From Anaerofilum hominis (GTDB lineage Bacteria > Bacillota > Clostridia > Oscillospirales > Ruminococcaceae), in the NCBI RefSeq assembly GCF_014287275.1, contig NZ_JACONZ010000001.1, positions 496,001-560,000 on the forward strand: DNA of 64,000 bases, given 5' to 3'. This document shows, in pieces, positions 1 through 8,156 of this stretch. The notes under the pieces were generated by a model that saw only the letters and a program-made list of their open reading frames with translations, did no database searches and was not told the DNA's origin. Each line of letters opens with the position of its first letter. The first letter of the stretch is position 1. A program made the position numbers and the translations under genes.

Positions 1-76
1 CAACAGAAGAGGCCTATTTTTTTCAAAAAGAGGGGCCCCGGTCCCCGCCGCCGCTCCGCGCGCGGCAAAACAGCGC

Positions 77-105
77 TTGCAATCCCGCCGGGGCGCAGGT
101 ATCAT
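77..105 (+). promoter_or_regulatory. Sigma-A-type promoter of comM
   Basis: TTGCAA (77-82), a 17-nt spacer and TATCAT (100-105) lie about 45 bases before the comM start codon. The hexamers are near consensus. No experimental support. Confidence 0.6.
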
Positions 106-150
106 GAAAACAGGACGATCCTGCGGGATCGCGGAGAGGGGGCTTTGCGC

Positions 151-1680
151 ATGTACGCAAAAATCACCAGTCTGGGCGGTCTGGCGCTGGAGGGGTTTCC
201 GGTCACGGTAGAGGCGGACCTGTCCGGCGGGCTTCCCGCATTCGAACTGGTCGGTCTGCCGGACAACGCGGTCAAAGAGGCGCGGGACCGGGTGCGCAGC
301 GCCCTGAAAAACAACGGTTTCACCTACCCGGTAAGCCGCATCACGGTGAACCTTGCCCCTGCCGACATCAAAAAGACCGGGCCGGTATACGACCTGCCGG
401 TGCTGCTGGCCATCCTGGCCGCGTCGGGCCAGCTGCCGGCGCCCGCGCCGGACGCCGCGTTTCTGGGAGAGCTGGCGCTGGACGGCACGGTGCGCAGCGT
501 CAACGGGGTGCTGCCCATGGCGCTGGCCGCCCGCGCCCACGGCGTCAGGGCGCTGTTCGTGCCCGCGGACAACGCGCCGGAGGCCGCGGTGGTGGAAGAG
601 CTGCAGGTCTACGCCCTGCATACCGTGCGCGAACTGGCGGACCATCTGCGCGGCGGCGCGCCGCTGCTCCCGGTGCCTCCCACCGGGTTTTCCCTTTCCT
701 GCGGCGGCACTCTGCCTGATTTTGCCGACGTACGCGGACAGCCGGAGGCGCGCCGCGCGCTGGAGATCGCCGCGGCGGGCCACCATAACCTGCTGCTCAT
801 CGGGCCGCCGGGCACGGGCAAGTCGATGCTGGCCCAGCGCCTGCCCTCTATTCTGCCGCCCATGACCCGCGAGGAGGCCATCGAGACGACCGAGATCTAC
901 TCGGTGGCCGGCCAGCTGCCCAGGGGCAGCGGCCTTGTGACCCGCAGGCCTTTCCGCAGCCCGCATCATTCGGTCTCCTCCATGGGGCTGGCCGGCGGCG
1001 GCAGCGTGCCCCGTCCCGGTGAGATCAGCCTTGCCCACAACGGCGTGCTGTTTCTGGACGAACTGCCCGAATTCCGCCGCGACGCCCTGGAACTGCTGCG
1101 CCAGCCCATGGAGGACGGCCGCGTCACCGTCAGCCGGGTGGCGGCCAGCGCCACCTTTCCCTGCGGCTTTATGCTGGTGGCGGCCATGAACCCCTGCCCC
1201 TGCGGCTATTTCGGCCACCCCACCCGCCAGTGCACCTGTACGCCCTCCGCCATCGACCGCTATCTGCAGCGCATCTCCGGCCCCCTGCTGGACCGCATCG
1301 ACCTGCATGTGGAGGTCCCCCCGGTGGAATACGGCGCCCTTTCCGGACAGGAGCAGGGCGAGACCAGCAGCGAGATCTTGGCGCGGGTGACCGCCGCCCG
1401 CAGCCGTCAGCAAGAGCGGTACGAGGGGGCCGGCATCAGCTGCAACGCGCAGCTGACCCCCGCTCTGCAGCGGCTCCACTGCCCGCTCACCCCCGCGGCC
1501 GACCGGCTGCTGGCCCGGGCTTTCCAGCGCATGGGCCTGTCCGCCCGCGCCTACGGACGGGTGCTTCGGGTCAGCCGCACCATCGCCGATCTGGACGGCG
1601 CACAGCAGATCGACGCGCCCCATGTCAGCGAGGCGATCCAGTACCGCAACCTGGACCGGAAATACTGGCACAGCCGGTGA
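151..1680 (+). CDS. comM: YifB/ComM-type Mg-chelatase-like AAA+ ATPase
   Basis: Family members are AAA+ ATPases related to the magnesium chelatase I subunit. In transformable bacteria ComM is a helicase that promotes branch migration of integrating DNA. The protein is 509 residues, the usual family length. The N-terminal ChlI/Lon-like domain covers about residues 1-165. The AAA+ core carries the Walker A motif GPPGTGKS near residue 218 and Walker B VLFLDELPE near 305. A cysteine cluster NPCPCGYFG...CTCT near 350-370 is typical of the family, and the C-terminal helical domain ends at a TGA. The ATG at 151 was chosen over an in-frame TTG at 145 because GGAGAGGGGG lies 8 bases upstream. It has its own promoter and a strong terminator nearly 200 bases downstream, so it is probably monocistronic. 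Function in this organism is inferred from the family. Confidence 0.96.
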   Translation: MYAKITSLGGLALEGFPVTVEADLSGGLPAFELVGLPDNAVKEARDRVRSALKNNGFTYPVSRITVNLAPADIKKTGPVYDLPVLLAILAASGQLPAPAPDAAFLGELALDGTVRSVNGVLPMALAARAHGVRALFVPADNAPEAAVVEELQVYALHTVRELADHLRGGAPLLPVPPTGFSLSCGGTLPDFADVRGQPEARRALEIAAAGHHNLLLIGPPGTGKSMLAQRLPSILPPMTREEAIETTEIYSVAGQLPRGSGLVTRRPFRSPHHSVSSMGLAGGGSVPRPGEISLAHNGVLFLDELPEFRRDALELLRQPMEDGRVTVSRVAASATFPCGFMLVAAMNPCPCGYFGHPTRQCTCTPSAIDRYLQRISGPLLDRIDLHVEVPPVEYGALSGQEQGETSSEILARVTAARSRQQERYEGAGISCNAQLTPALQRLHCPLTPAADRLLARAFQRMGLSARAYGRVLRVSRTIADLDGAQQIDAPHVSEAIQYRNLDRKYWHSR

Positions 1681-1870
1681 CCGCCCGCCCCTGTGGCGCG
1701 CGGGAGCGGCGGCACAGCCCAAGCCAAACAAAAAGGCCGCCGCGGCCGCGCGGCGGAAAGCAACGCAAAACAGAACGCCCCACCAACCGGCGGCAAAAGC
1801 GCGGGGCGTTGTCCGGCCGCGCCCTGTCCCGCGCAGTGAGGCATAAAGCCGCAGCGCATCCAAAACAAAA

Positions 1871-1908
1871 AAACCACCGTCTGCTTTTAAAGCAGGCGGT
1901 GGTTTTTT
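1871..1908. terminator. Bidirectional intrinsic terminator
   Basis: AAACCACCGTCTGC, a short TTTTAAA loop, then GCAGGCGGTGGTTTTTT. The stem has one mismatch and is flanked by an A-run and a T-run, so it can work on both strands. It ends the comM transcript. Confidence 0.85.
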
Positions 1909-2327
1909 CGCCTTACCGGGCCGCAGAGGACGGAGCGCGCAGTTCACAAACCGCCGTTCCCGCTCCGCAAGCCACGCATCCCGGGCTGCGATGGCCCGGG
2001 ACGGGCACAAACAGTGCTGCGTACCGGCTTTTTCCAGAAAAATTTTTCGAGGGGGCCCGCAGGCCTTTCAGAAAAAGGGCCGCCCTGCATCCCGATAAAA
2101 AATAAGGACCTTTCTTTTTTCGTGCAGTCCCACAGCGCGGCCATCCTCCGGCAGGATCTCTTCAGAAATCCGAAACTTCTTTCCTCAAGGGCACAAGGGG
2201 GCGACAGCGCAGCGGAAAGCTGCATTCCTGCGGGCGCTCACCGGCGGTCTGTGCAGAATTTTGCGCCATCCGCTCTCCCTCTGTACGCCCGGACCGCGGG
2301 CCCCTCCCTGTCCCACGGGGGCCTGCG
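1909..2327. other. Gene-free stretch
   Basis: About 420 bases between the comM terminator and the end of the C39-like gene. Open frames here are short and lack family resemblance or a ribosome binding site. I see no RNA gene or mobile-element feature. Confidence 0.5.
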
Positions 2328-3026
2328 TCAGTCCCCGCCGCTTTTCGCCTTTTGCTTCGGGCGGTAAATGCTGAACACCGCTTTCAGCAGCGGCGCCTCG
2401 GGCTCCAGCAGCGCCGCCAGCGTGCGCCGGTCTCCCCGGCGTCCGCCCGCACAGTACCAGGGGCTTTCTATGCCCTGCGGGCGCCGGCAGGGCAGCAGAC
2501 GCGCGGTCAGGGAATTGTAGAACCGATAGACCGTCTCGCCCTGCGGGGTCTTTCCCACTCCGCCGCTGAACGCCACAAAATGGGCGCTGGGGTGCTTGCC
2601 GCGCAGATAATAGACGATGTTCGCGTCCGCCCCGGGGGCCTGTTTTTCCGCCCCCGCCAGCGTAAAGCTGACCGCGACGCGGCAGCCGCGCTTTAAAAAA
2701 AACGCCGGCAGGGCCACGGTGCGGGTGCCCATGCGGCCGCTCAGCACCAAACTGCGCTCCAGCTCTTTGAGCACGCTCTCCGGGCGCTGCCGCCCGCCCA
2801 GCAGCCGCAGCGCGTTATAACAGGCGATCCAGCCGCAGCCGCAGGCCGCGGAGTCCGTGACCCCCATCCTGTAACCCGCCAACAGCCGCTGGTCCACGAT
2901 CATCCCGTCCCCGTCCACCGGCAGCTGCAGGCCTGTCCCCCAGGGGGCGGTCTGCAGCTCCAGACACAGGGAATGGTTGTGAAGATAGTTTGCCACCGGG
3001 CTTCTGCTCTGCCGTCTCTCCGCCAT
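2328..3026 (-). CDS. C39-like cysteine peptidase-fold protein, function unknown
   Basis: A 232-residue protein without a signal peptide or membrane segment. The pattern suggests a papain/C39-like fold. A Cys-rich helix start, CGCGWIACYNALRLLGG (about residues 62-78), resembles the CGPxAL...LG motif of C39-type domains. HPSAHFVAFSG supplies a candidate His near 145-149, and YRFYNS near 168-172 a candidate Asn/Asp. The start is ATG with GGAGG 8 bases upstream. It sits 20 bases downstream of rlmH and is the last gene of the leftward murA-yycJ-rlmH run, so it is probably co-transcribed with rlmH. The substrate is unknown. The fold call is by motif only, and peptidase activity is not demonstrated. 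Confidence 0.6.
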   Translation of the reverse strand: MAERRQSRSPVANYLHNHSLCLELQTAPWGTGLQLPVDGDGMIVDQRLLAGYRMGVTDSAACGCGWIACYNALRLLGGRQRPESVLKELERSLVLSGRMGTRTVALPAFFLKRGCRVAVSFTLAGAEKQAPGADANIVYYLRGKHPSAHFVAFSGGVGKTPQGETVYRFYNSLTARLLPCRRPQGIESPWYCAGGRRGDRRTLAALLEPEAPLLKAVFSIYRPKQKAKSGGD

Positions 3027-3046
3027 GGCGTCCGCCTCCTCCCGCC

Positions 3047-3532
3047 TTATTTGTGATACCGCGTGCCCGCGTTGATGGACGCGGCCCGGTAGATCTGTTC
3101 CAGCAGCATCAGCCGCGCCAGCTGATGCGGGAACGTCATCCTGCTCATGGACAGCCGCAGGGCGGCGCGCGCCTTGACCTCGTCGGACAGGCCGTGGGAA
3201 GAGCCGATGACAAACGCCACATCCGCGCGCCCGGAGAGGGCTTTCTGCTGAAAAAAGTCCGCCAGCTCCTCACTGCTGAGCTGTTTTCCCTCAATGCACA
3301 GGGCCACCAGCGAAGCGCTTTTGGGCACTGCCGCCAGGATGCGCTCCCCCTCTTTCTGCAGCGCGCGGCGGATCTCCGCATCGCCCGCGGCTTTTTCGCG
3401 GATCATCTCCTCCGGCAGCTCCACCAGCTTCAGATCGCAGAAAGCGGAGAGCCGTTTTGCGTACTCCGCACAGCCCTGCTGCAAAAAGGGCTGGCCCAGC
3501 CTGCCCACGCCGATCACAGTCACCGTCTGCAT
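3047..3532 (-). CDS. rlmH: 23S rRNA (pseudouridine1915-N3)-methyltransferase RlmH
   Basis: RlmH is a SPOUT-class enzyme that methylates pseudouridine 1915 in helix 69 of 23S rRNA, using SAM on assembled 70S ribosomes. The 161-residue length matches the family. The SAM-binding trefoil-knot signature is visible as VAFVIGSSHGLSDEV and MTFPHQLARLMLLEQIYRA, ending with the family's terminal ...YHK. The ATG at 3532 is supported by AAAGGAGG 8 bases upstream; a longer frame would run into yycJ. It starts 31 bases after the yycJ stop, so the two are probably one transcript. yycJ-rlmH neighbourhood is common in Firmicutes. Confidence 0.96.
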   Translation of the reverse strand: MQTVTVIGVGRLGQPFLQQGCAEYAKRLSAFCDLKLVELPEEMIREKAAGDAEIRRALQKEGERILAAVPKSASLVALCIEGKQLSSEELADFFQQKALSGRADVAFVIGSSHGLSDEVKARAALRLSMSRMTFPHQLARLMLLEQIYRAASINAGTRYHK

Positions 3533-3563
3533 GCCGCCGTCCTCCTTTGCCCAAAGGCCCGCA

Positions 3564-4352
3564 TTAAAAGTTGATCGCCGGGGTGACCGAACTGCGGGAG
3601 AGCACCCGCAGCAGCCCATCCCGGCCCGGCAGGGCGCCGGCGGCCAGAAACGCGCTGGTCACCGCGCCCAGGGCCAGCTCCGGCGTGTTGTTCTCCTGGC
3701 TGAGATGGCACAGGGCAAACCGCTCGCAGCCGCACTGCAGCAGCTTTGTCAGCGTCTCGCCGGTATCCGCGTTGCACAGGTGGCCCCGCGGGGAGGCGAT
3801 GCGGGCCTTGAGATAATAGGGATAAGGGCCCGTGCGCAGCCGCACCGCGTCATAGTTTGCCTCCAGCACCACCAGATCCGCCCCCGCAAGCCCCTGCATC
3901 ACCTCATCCGTGATGACGCCCAGGTCGGTGGCCAGGGCCGCCGTGCGGCCGGAGGGCGCTGTGACGCGAAAGCCGCAGCAATCCACCGAGTCGTGGCTGG
4001 TGTGAAACGAGCGCACCTCAAACTCTCCCACCCGGCCGCAGCCCTCCAGCACCTGCAGCTGCGCCGTGGGCGGCACCATCCCGTGATCCGCCAGATATGC
4101 CAGCGTCGCCTCGCTGCCGTAGACCGGCACGGGATAGTGCTTGAGGAACACCCGCAGGCCGCTGACGTGGTCCGAGTGCTCGTGGGTGATGAGGATGCCG
4201 TCCAGATCCGCCACCGAAAGGCCCGCCGAGTAGAGGGCGTTGATGGTGGTCTTACAGTTTTTCCCCATGTCCACGCACAGGTACCGGCCGTTTTCGCCCA
4301 CCAGCGCGCAGTTGCCGGAGGAGCCGGAATAGAGGGAGAGGAAGGTCGCCAT
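3564..4352 (-). CDS. yycJ: MBL-fold metallohydrolase, YycJ/WalJ type
   Basis: A 262-residue metallo-beta-lactamase-fold hydrolase. The metal site THEHSDH (about residues 60-66) is intact, and the N-terminus LSLYSGSSGNCALV is typical of the YycJ/WalJ family. In Bacillus this family is encoded near the WalRK system and rlmH and has been linked to coordinating wall synthesis and division or DNA repair. Here no walRK genes are seen in the window. The ATG at 4352 follows AGGAG with good spacing; a longer frame without a ribosome binding site was rejected. It lies between murA and rlmH, all leftward. Family assignment is firm; the biochemical substrate is not known. Confidence 0.92.
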   Translation of the reverse strand: MATFLSLYSGSSGNCALVGENGRYLCVDMGKNCKTTINALYSAGLSVADLDGILITHEHSDHVSGLRVFLKHYPVPVYGSEATLAYLADHGMVPPTAQLQVLEGCGRVGEFEVRSFHTSHDSVDCCGFRVTAPSGRTAALATDLGVITDEVMQGLAGADLVVLEANYDAVRLRTGPYPYYLKARIASPRGHLCNADTGETLTKLLQCGCERFALCHLSQENNTPELALGAVTSAFLAAGALPGRDGLLRVLSRSSVTPAINF

Positions 4353-4406
4353 GATATGTAAACTCCTAAAAAATGATTTTTCCGCAGCGGGGCGGTTTTT
4401 ATAAAT

Positions 4407-4435
4407 AAGGGCCGTCCCCCGCGGGACAGCCCCTT
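4407..4435 (-). terminator. Hairpin downstream of murA
   Basis: A 12-bp GC-rich stem with a 4-nt loop in the 120 bases between the murA stop and the yycJ start. The sequence after it on the minus strand (ATTTATAAAAACC) is only weakly U-rich, so it may be a partial terminator or an mRNA-processing hairpin. Confidence 0.5.
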
Positions 4436-4472
4436 TTGCATCCTTATCACATTGTGCGGGGGGCAAAGCCGC

Positions 4473-5756
4473 TCACAGCGCCTGGCGCAGCCGTTCCCCC
4501 GGGATGTCGATGCGCTTGATGTCCGCCCCCAGGCCGCGCAGCTTGCCCACCAGGTCCTCATAGCCGCGCTCGATGTGGCTGATCTCTTCGATCTCGGAGA
4601 CCCCGTTTGCCGCCAGCGCCGCCACGACAAGGGCCGCGCCCGCCCGCAGGTCGGTGGCGCGCACCGGCGCGGGCTGCAGCTCCGGCACCCCCTCGATGAC
4701 CGCGACCCGTCCATCCACCTGGATATTCGCGCCCATGCGGATCAATTCATCCACATAGCGGAAGCGGTTCTCCCAGATGCCCTCGGTGATGATGGAGGTC
4801 CCCTTGGCCACGCTGAGCAGCACCGCCATCAGCGGCTGCATATCGGTCGGGAAGCCGGGGTGCGGCATCGTCTTGATGTTCAGCGGCTCGATATCGCCCA
4901 CACAGCACACCCGCACGGCGTCGTCGAACTCCTCAATGGTCGCGCCCGCCTTTTCCAGCTTGGCGGTGATGGGCTCCAGATGTTTGGGGATGACGTTGCG
5001 GATCAGCACATTGCCCCGCGTGATGGTGGCGGCGGCCATATAGCTGCCCGCCTCGATCTGGTCGGGGATGATGGAATAGGTGCATCCGTGCATCTCGCGC
5101 ACGCCGCGGATCTTGATCACGTCGGTGCCCGCGCCGCGCACGTCGGCGCCCATGGTGTTCAAAAAGTTTGCCACGTCCACGATATGCGGCTCTTTGGCGA
5201 CGTTTTCCAGGACCGTGATCCCCTCCGCCATCACGGCCGCCAGCATGGCGTTGATGGTGGCCCCCACCGAAACGGTGTCAAAAAAGATGTGCTCGGCCGC
5301 CAGCTTGCTGGAGCTGACCCGGATCATGCCGTATTCCACATTATAGCTTGCCCCCAGCGAACCGAACGCTTTCAGGTGCTGGTCGATGGGGCGGGTGCCC
5401 AGGTCACAGCCGCCGGGCATCGAGACGCAGCCGCGTCCGAACCGGCCCAGCAGCGCCCCCAGAAAATAATAGGACGCGCGCATCTGCCGGCTCATCTCCG
5501 CGGGCACATCGGTGACCACGATGCGGGAGGTATCCACCTCCAGCGTGGCGCTGTCGATCATGCGGATCGACGCCCCCATGGCGTGCAGGATCTCCACCGA
5601 GGTGGCCACGTCGCTGATGTTGGGCAGGTTCTCGATCACACACTTGCCCCCCGCCAGGATAGTGGCGGGCAGGATGGCAACGGCCGCATTCTTGGCGCCG
5701 CTCACGGTGACCTCGCCCACCAGAGGCGCGCCGCCGCGTACCACAAACTTCTCCAA
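4473..5756 (-). CDS. murA: UDP-N-acetylglucosamine 1-carboxyvinyltransferase MurA
   Basis: MurA transfers enolpyruvate from PEP to UDP-GlcNAc in the cytoplasm, the first committed step of peptidoglycan synthesis, and is the fosfomycin target. The protein has 427 residues, normal for the EPSP-synthase-fold family. It starts MEKFVVRGG and carries SGAKNAAV (Lys22/Asn23 region) and the catalytic loop PGGCDLGTRPIDQH, whose Cys corresponds to Cys115 of E. coli MurA; a fosfomycin-sensitive Cys is thus present. Promoter at 5825-5853 on the minus strand. It heads the leftward run toward yycJ-rlmH, with a hairpin in between. Whether a second murA copy exists outside the window cannot be seen. Confidence 0.97.
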   Translation of the reverse strand: MEKFVVRGGAPLVGEVTVSGAKNAAVAILPATILAGGKCVIENLPNISDVATSVEILHAMGASIRMIDSATLEVDTSRIVVTDVPAEMSRQMRASYYFLGALLGRFGRGCVSMPGGCDLGTRPIDQHLKAFGSLGASYNVEYGMIRVSSSKLAAEHIFFDTVSVGATINAMLAAVMAEGITVLENVAKEPHIVDVANFLNTMGADVRGAGTDVIKIRGVREMHGCTYSIIPDQIEAGSYMAAATITRGNVLIRNVIPKHLEPITAKLEKAGATIEEFDDAVRVCCVGDIEPLNIKTMPHPGFPTDMQPLMAVLLSVAKGTSIITEGIWENRFRYVDELIRMGANIQVDGRVAVIEGVPELQPAPVRATDLRAGAALVVAALAANGVSEIEEISHIERGYEDLVGKLRGLGADIKRIDIPGERLRQAL

Positions 5757-5824
5757 TATTCTAAACTCCCCTTTTTTCAGGCAGGTAATCTCTCTAAATC
5801 TAAAAGCCCTGTAAAGCCTGTATT

Positions 5825-5853
5825 ATTATAGCACCTTTGCGCGGGGATGAAAA
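5825..5853 (-). promoter_or_regulatory. Sigma-A-type promoter of murA
   Basis: On the minus strand: TTTTCA (5853-5848), 17-nt spacer, TATAAT (5830-5825), about 70 bases before the murA ATG. Confidence 0.6.
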
Positions 5854-5952
5854 GTAACAATTTCATGAGAAAACCCGCATGGATATTTGTTGCCGATCCG
5901 CCGTGCCGGACGCCTTTTTCGCACTTTAACAGGGTTCCCCAAACAAAGCTCA

Positions 5953-5982
5953 GAAAAACAGCCGGAAGAAAATTCTTCCGGC
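5953..5982 (-). terminator. Intrinsic terminator (second) after the M23 gene
   Basis: Perfect 10-bp inverted repeat GCCGGAAGAA/TTCTTCCGGC (5961-5982) followed on the minus strand by TGTTTTTC. It separates the M23 gene from the murA promoter. Confidence 0.75.
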
Positions 5983-6077
5983 CCCGGCGGCGCGCCACAG
6001 AACAGGGCCTGCAGGGGTCCCGGCGGCACGCTGCCGCAGCGTTTCCCGCCGCCCCGGTGTTTTCCCTCTCCCACACC

Positions 6078-6118
6078 AAAAGAGGGCGCGGGTCCCTGTC
6101 CAGGCCCGCGCCCTTTTT
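6078..6118. terminator. GC-rich terminator hairpin after the M23 gene
   Basis: AGGGCGCGGG (6083-6092) pairs with CCCGCGCCCT (6105-6114), flanked by CTTTT on the minus side and TTTT on the plus side. It lies about 90 bases past the M23 stop. Confidence 0.7.
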
Positions 6119-6204
6119 ACTATGGCCGTGTCTGCGCTGCGGGCCCCGGCCCGGCGGCGCGCACGCGGCTTTCTTTTTTGGGGCATGCTGCCGGCGCTTT
6201 TGCC

Positions 6205-7953
6205 TCAGATGCCCACATAGGGGGCACCGTTGACCCGCGCGCCGTTGAGGATGACTTCAAAGTGGCAGTGGTTGCCGGTGGAATTGCCCGTGCTGCCCAC
6301 GTAGGCGATCACCTGACCCTGGCTGACCGACTGGCCCGCGCTGACCGCAAGGCCGCTGCAGTGGCCGTAAAGAGTGCGCACCCCGCCGCCGTGGTCGATG
6401 ATGACGTGGATGCCGTAGCCGCCCGCGGTGGCGCTGGCGTAGGTGACCACGCCGCTCTGCGCCGCATAAATGGGGGTGCCATAGGCCGCGCAGAGGTCCA
6501 GGCCGTTATGCCCATAAGCGCCGGTGAAGCCCCGGCTCATATACTTAAAGCCCGGCCCGACCGGGAAGATCATCCCGCCGCTGCCGCTTGGGACGGCGCT
6601 GTAGCCCGCCTGGGAGATATAGGTGCCCACCGAGATGTGTTCCTCCACCGGCTCCTGCAGCACCACCGCGTCGCCGATCTGGGCCTTTTCCACCATGCGG
6701 CCGTCGATATAGGTGTACTGGTAGGTGACCTCCTGCAGGCCCTTGACCCCCTCCTGGGTGGTCTTGGTCTTGCCGCGGTCCAGCGAGCCGTCGTCGGTCT
6801 TGACCGTCTGAAACGGGATCTCCTCCTGCTCGACCTGTGTCTTGACCACCTTGACCTGCAAAAAGGACACCGACTCTCCGATGATCAGCTCCTGTCCCAC
6901 CGGCATATTGCTGCCGTTTTCCAGCACCGGGTTCAGGGCGTAAAGCTCGTCCAGCGTGATGTCGTTGGCGCCCGCGATGACGAGCGGGGTGTCCCCCGCC
7001 TGGATCGTGTAGGTGCGCTGGCCCTGCACCGGCTCGTCAAAAAGGGCCTGCAGCTCGCTGTAATCCCGCACGCTCTCGGCCAGATAAATGCCCTGGCGCA
7101 GCTCGACGTTTTTCACAAACTCGATCTGTGCGCCCGGGTTTTCCGCCTCATAGGGCGCTTTGATGGCCGCGATGGCGTTTTCCAGCCGCGCCCCATCGGC
7201 CGAGGCGCCGTAAAACTGGCCGTCCACATACAGGCCCACCGCCTCGGTGATCTCTTCGCCCGAGCTGCGCAGGATCGCGTCCGCCAGCGTCTGGGTGTCG
7301 CTGATCTCCTCCGCCCGCGCGGCGGAGATCGTAAAGGTGGGGTTCAGCGTCCAGCGCTGCTCGTCGCCCGTGTAGATGATCTGGTCCTGCACCATGCGGG
7401 CCGCCTCTTCATAGACGGACTCCTGCTGCACATAGCCCACCACCTGGCCGCCGTTTTCCACCGCCAGCACATAGGGCACGCCCAGCACGCTGACCACGGT
7501 GAAAACAAAAACGGCCCCGGCCCCCAGCGGCAGCAGATAGTACAGCAGATTTTTTCCCAGATAGGCATAGCGGCGCACACCGCTGCCCAGATACCGCAGG
7601 GCCAGCCGGGCCGCGTGTCCCGCCCCGTTGCGCTGTTCGTCCGCGATCAGCTCGCGGATATGCGACACGCCGCTGTGGGCCCGGTGAAAGGGGGCGGTGA
7701 GATCGGCCCAAAAGCTTTTCAGCCCGCGCCCCGCGGCGTGCAGCAGGCCGCGCAGCGGCCGCCAGAGCAGCCGCGCCAGCAGCCGGCCCGCGCCCTGCAG
7801 GGCGCGCCAGAAGCGGACGCCCTCCAGCTCGGCCGCCGTGCCGACCTTGTAGAACAGCTGGCCCAGCAGCGCTTTGAGCCGCCAAAGGCGCACCGACGCG
7901 CGGCTTTTAAACGGCGGGGGCGTCCCCGGCCTCACCGCTGTTGCCTGTGCCAT
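6205..7953 (-). CDS. Membrane-anchored LysM–G5–M23 peptidase (copy A)
   Basis: Predicted cell-wall endopeptidase of 582 residues. Order: a basic N-terminal segment of about 135 residues, one membrane span (about 138-160, YYLLPLGAGAVFVFTVVSV), an unassigned extracellular region, a LysM peptidoglycan-binding domain (313-357), a G5-like domain (about 365-435) and a C-terminal M23/lysostaphin-type domain. The zinc and catalytic residues H482, D486 (GHNGLD), H531 (YGHCS) and H562/H564 (HCH) are all present, so activity is plausible. The ATG at 7953 follows GAGGGGAGG; an upstream in-frame start was rejected. The next gene upstream is a paralogue with the same architecture. Its own promoter lies at 8086-8114. 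A cytoplasmic N-terminus of this length is unusual for the family. Confidence 0.9.
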   Translation of the reverse strand: MAQATAVRPGTPPPFKSRASVRLWRLKALLGQLFYKVGTAAELEGVRFWRALQGAGRLLARLLWRPLRGLLHAAGRGLKSFWADLTAPFHRAHSGVSHIRELIADEQRNGAGHAARLALRYLGSGVRRYAYLGKNLLYYLLPLGAGAVFVFTVVSVLGVPYVLAVENGGQVVGYVQQESVYEEAARMVQDQIIYTGDEQRWTLNPTFTISAARAEEISDTQTLADAILRSSGEEITEAVGLYVDGQFYGASADGARLENAIAAIKAPYEAENPGAQIEFVKNVELRQGIYLAESVRDYSELQALFDEPVQGQRTYTIQAGDTPLVIAGANDITLDELYALNPVLENGSNMPVGQELIIGESVSFLQVKVVKTQVEQEEIPFQTVKTDDGSLDRGKTKTTQEGVKGLQEVTYQYTYIDGRMVEKAQIGDAVVLQEPVEEHISVGTYISQAGYSAVPSGSGGMIFPVGPGFKYMSRGFTGAYGHNGLDLCAAYGTPIYAAQSGVVTYASATAGGYGIHVIIDHGGGVRTLYGHCSGLAVSAGQSVSQGQVIAYVGSTGNSTGNHCHFEVILNGARVNGAPYVGI

Positions 7954-8085
7954 TTTTTGCGCCTCCCCTCGCACCGGCCCGCCTGCGGGCCGGTAACGAC
8001 AGCGCGGGCCTTCTGCATCCGTCGGGGCGGTTTTTCTCCGCGCCGACAGACCATGGGCCCGCCGCTGTGCTGTTTTCCGTTTTCA

Positions 8086-8114
8086 ATTATACTCAGTTTC
8101 GCGCTTTCCCGCAA
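8086..8114 (-). promoter_or_regulatory. Promoter between the two M23 paralogues
   Basis: On the minus strand: TTGCGG (8114-8109), 17-nt spacer, TATAAT (8091-8086). It suggests copy A can be transcribed independently of copy B. Confidence 0.6.
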
Positions 8115-8156
8115 GGATTTTACAAAACTTTCATGGTTTGCGCGGCCCCGCCGCGG

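Noticed and set aside
1230..2105. Plus-strand frame of 291 codons overlapping the end of comM
   Set aside because: Out of frame with ComM, no ribosome binding site and an Arg/Pro-rich translation.
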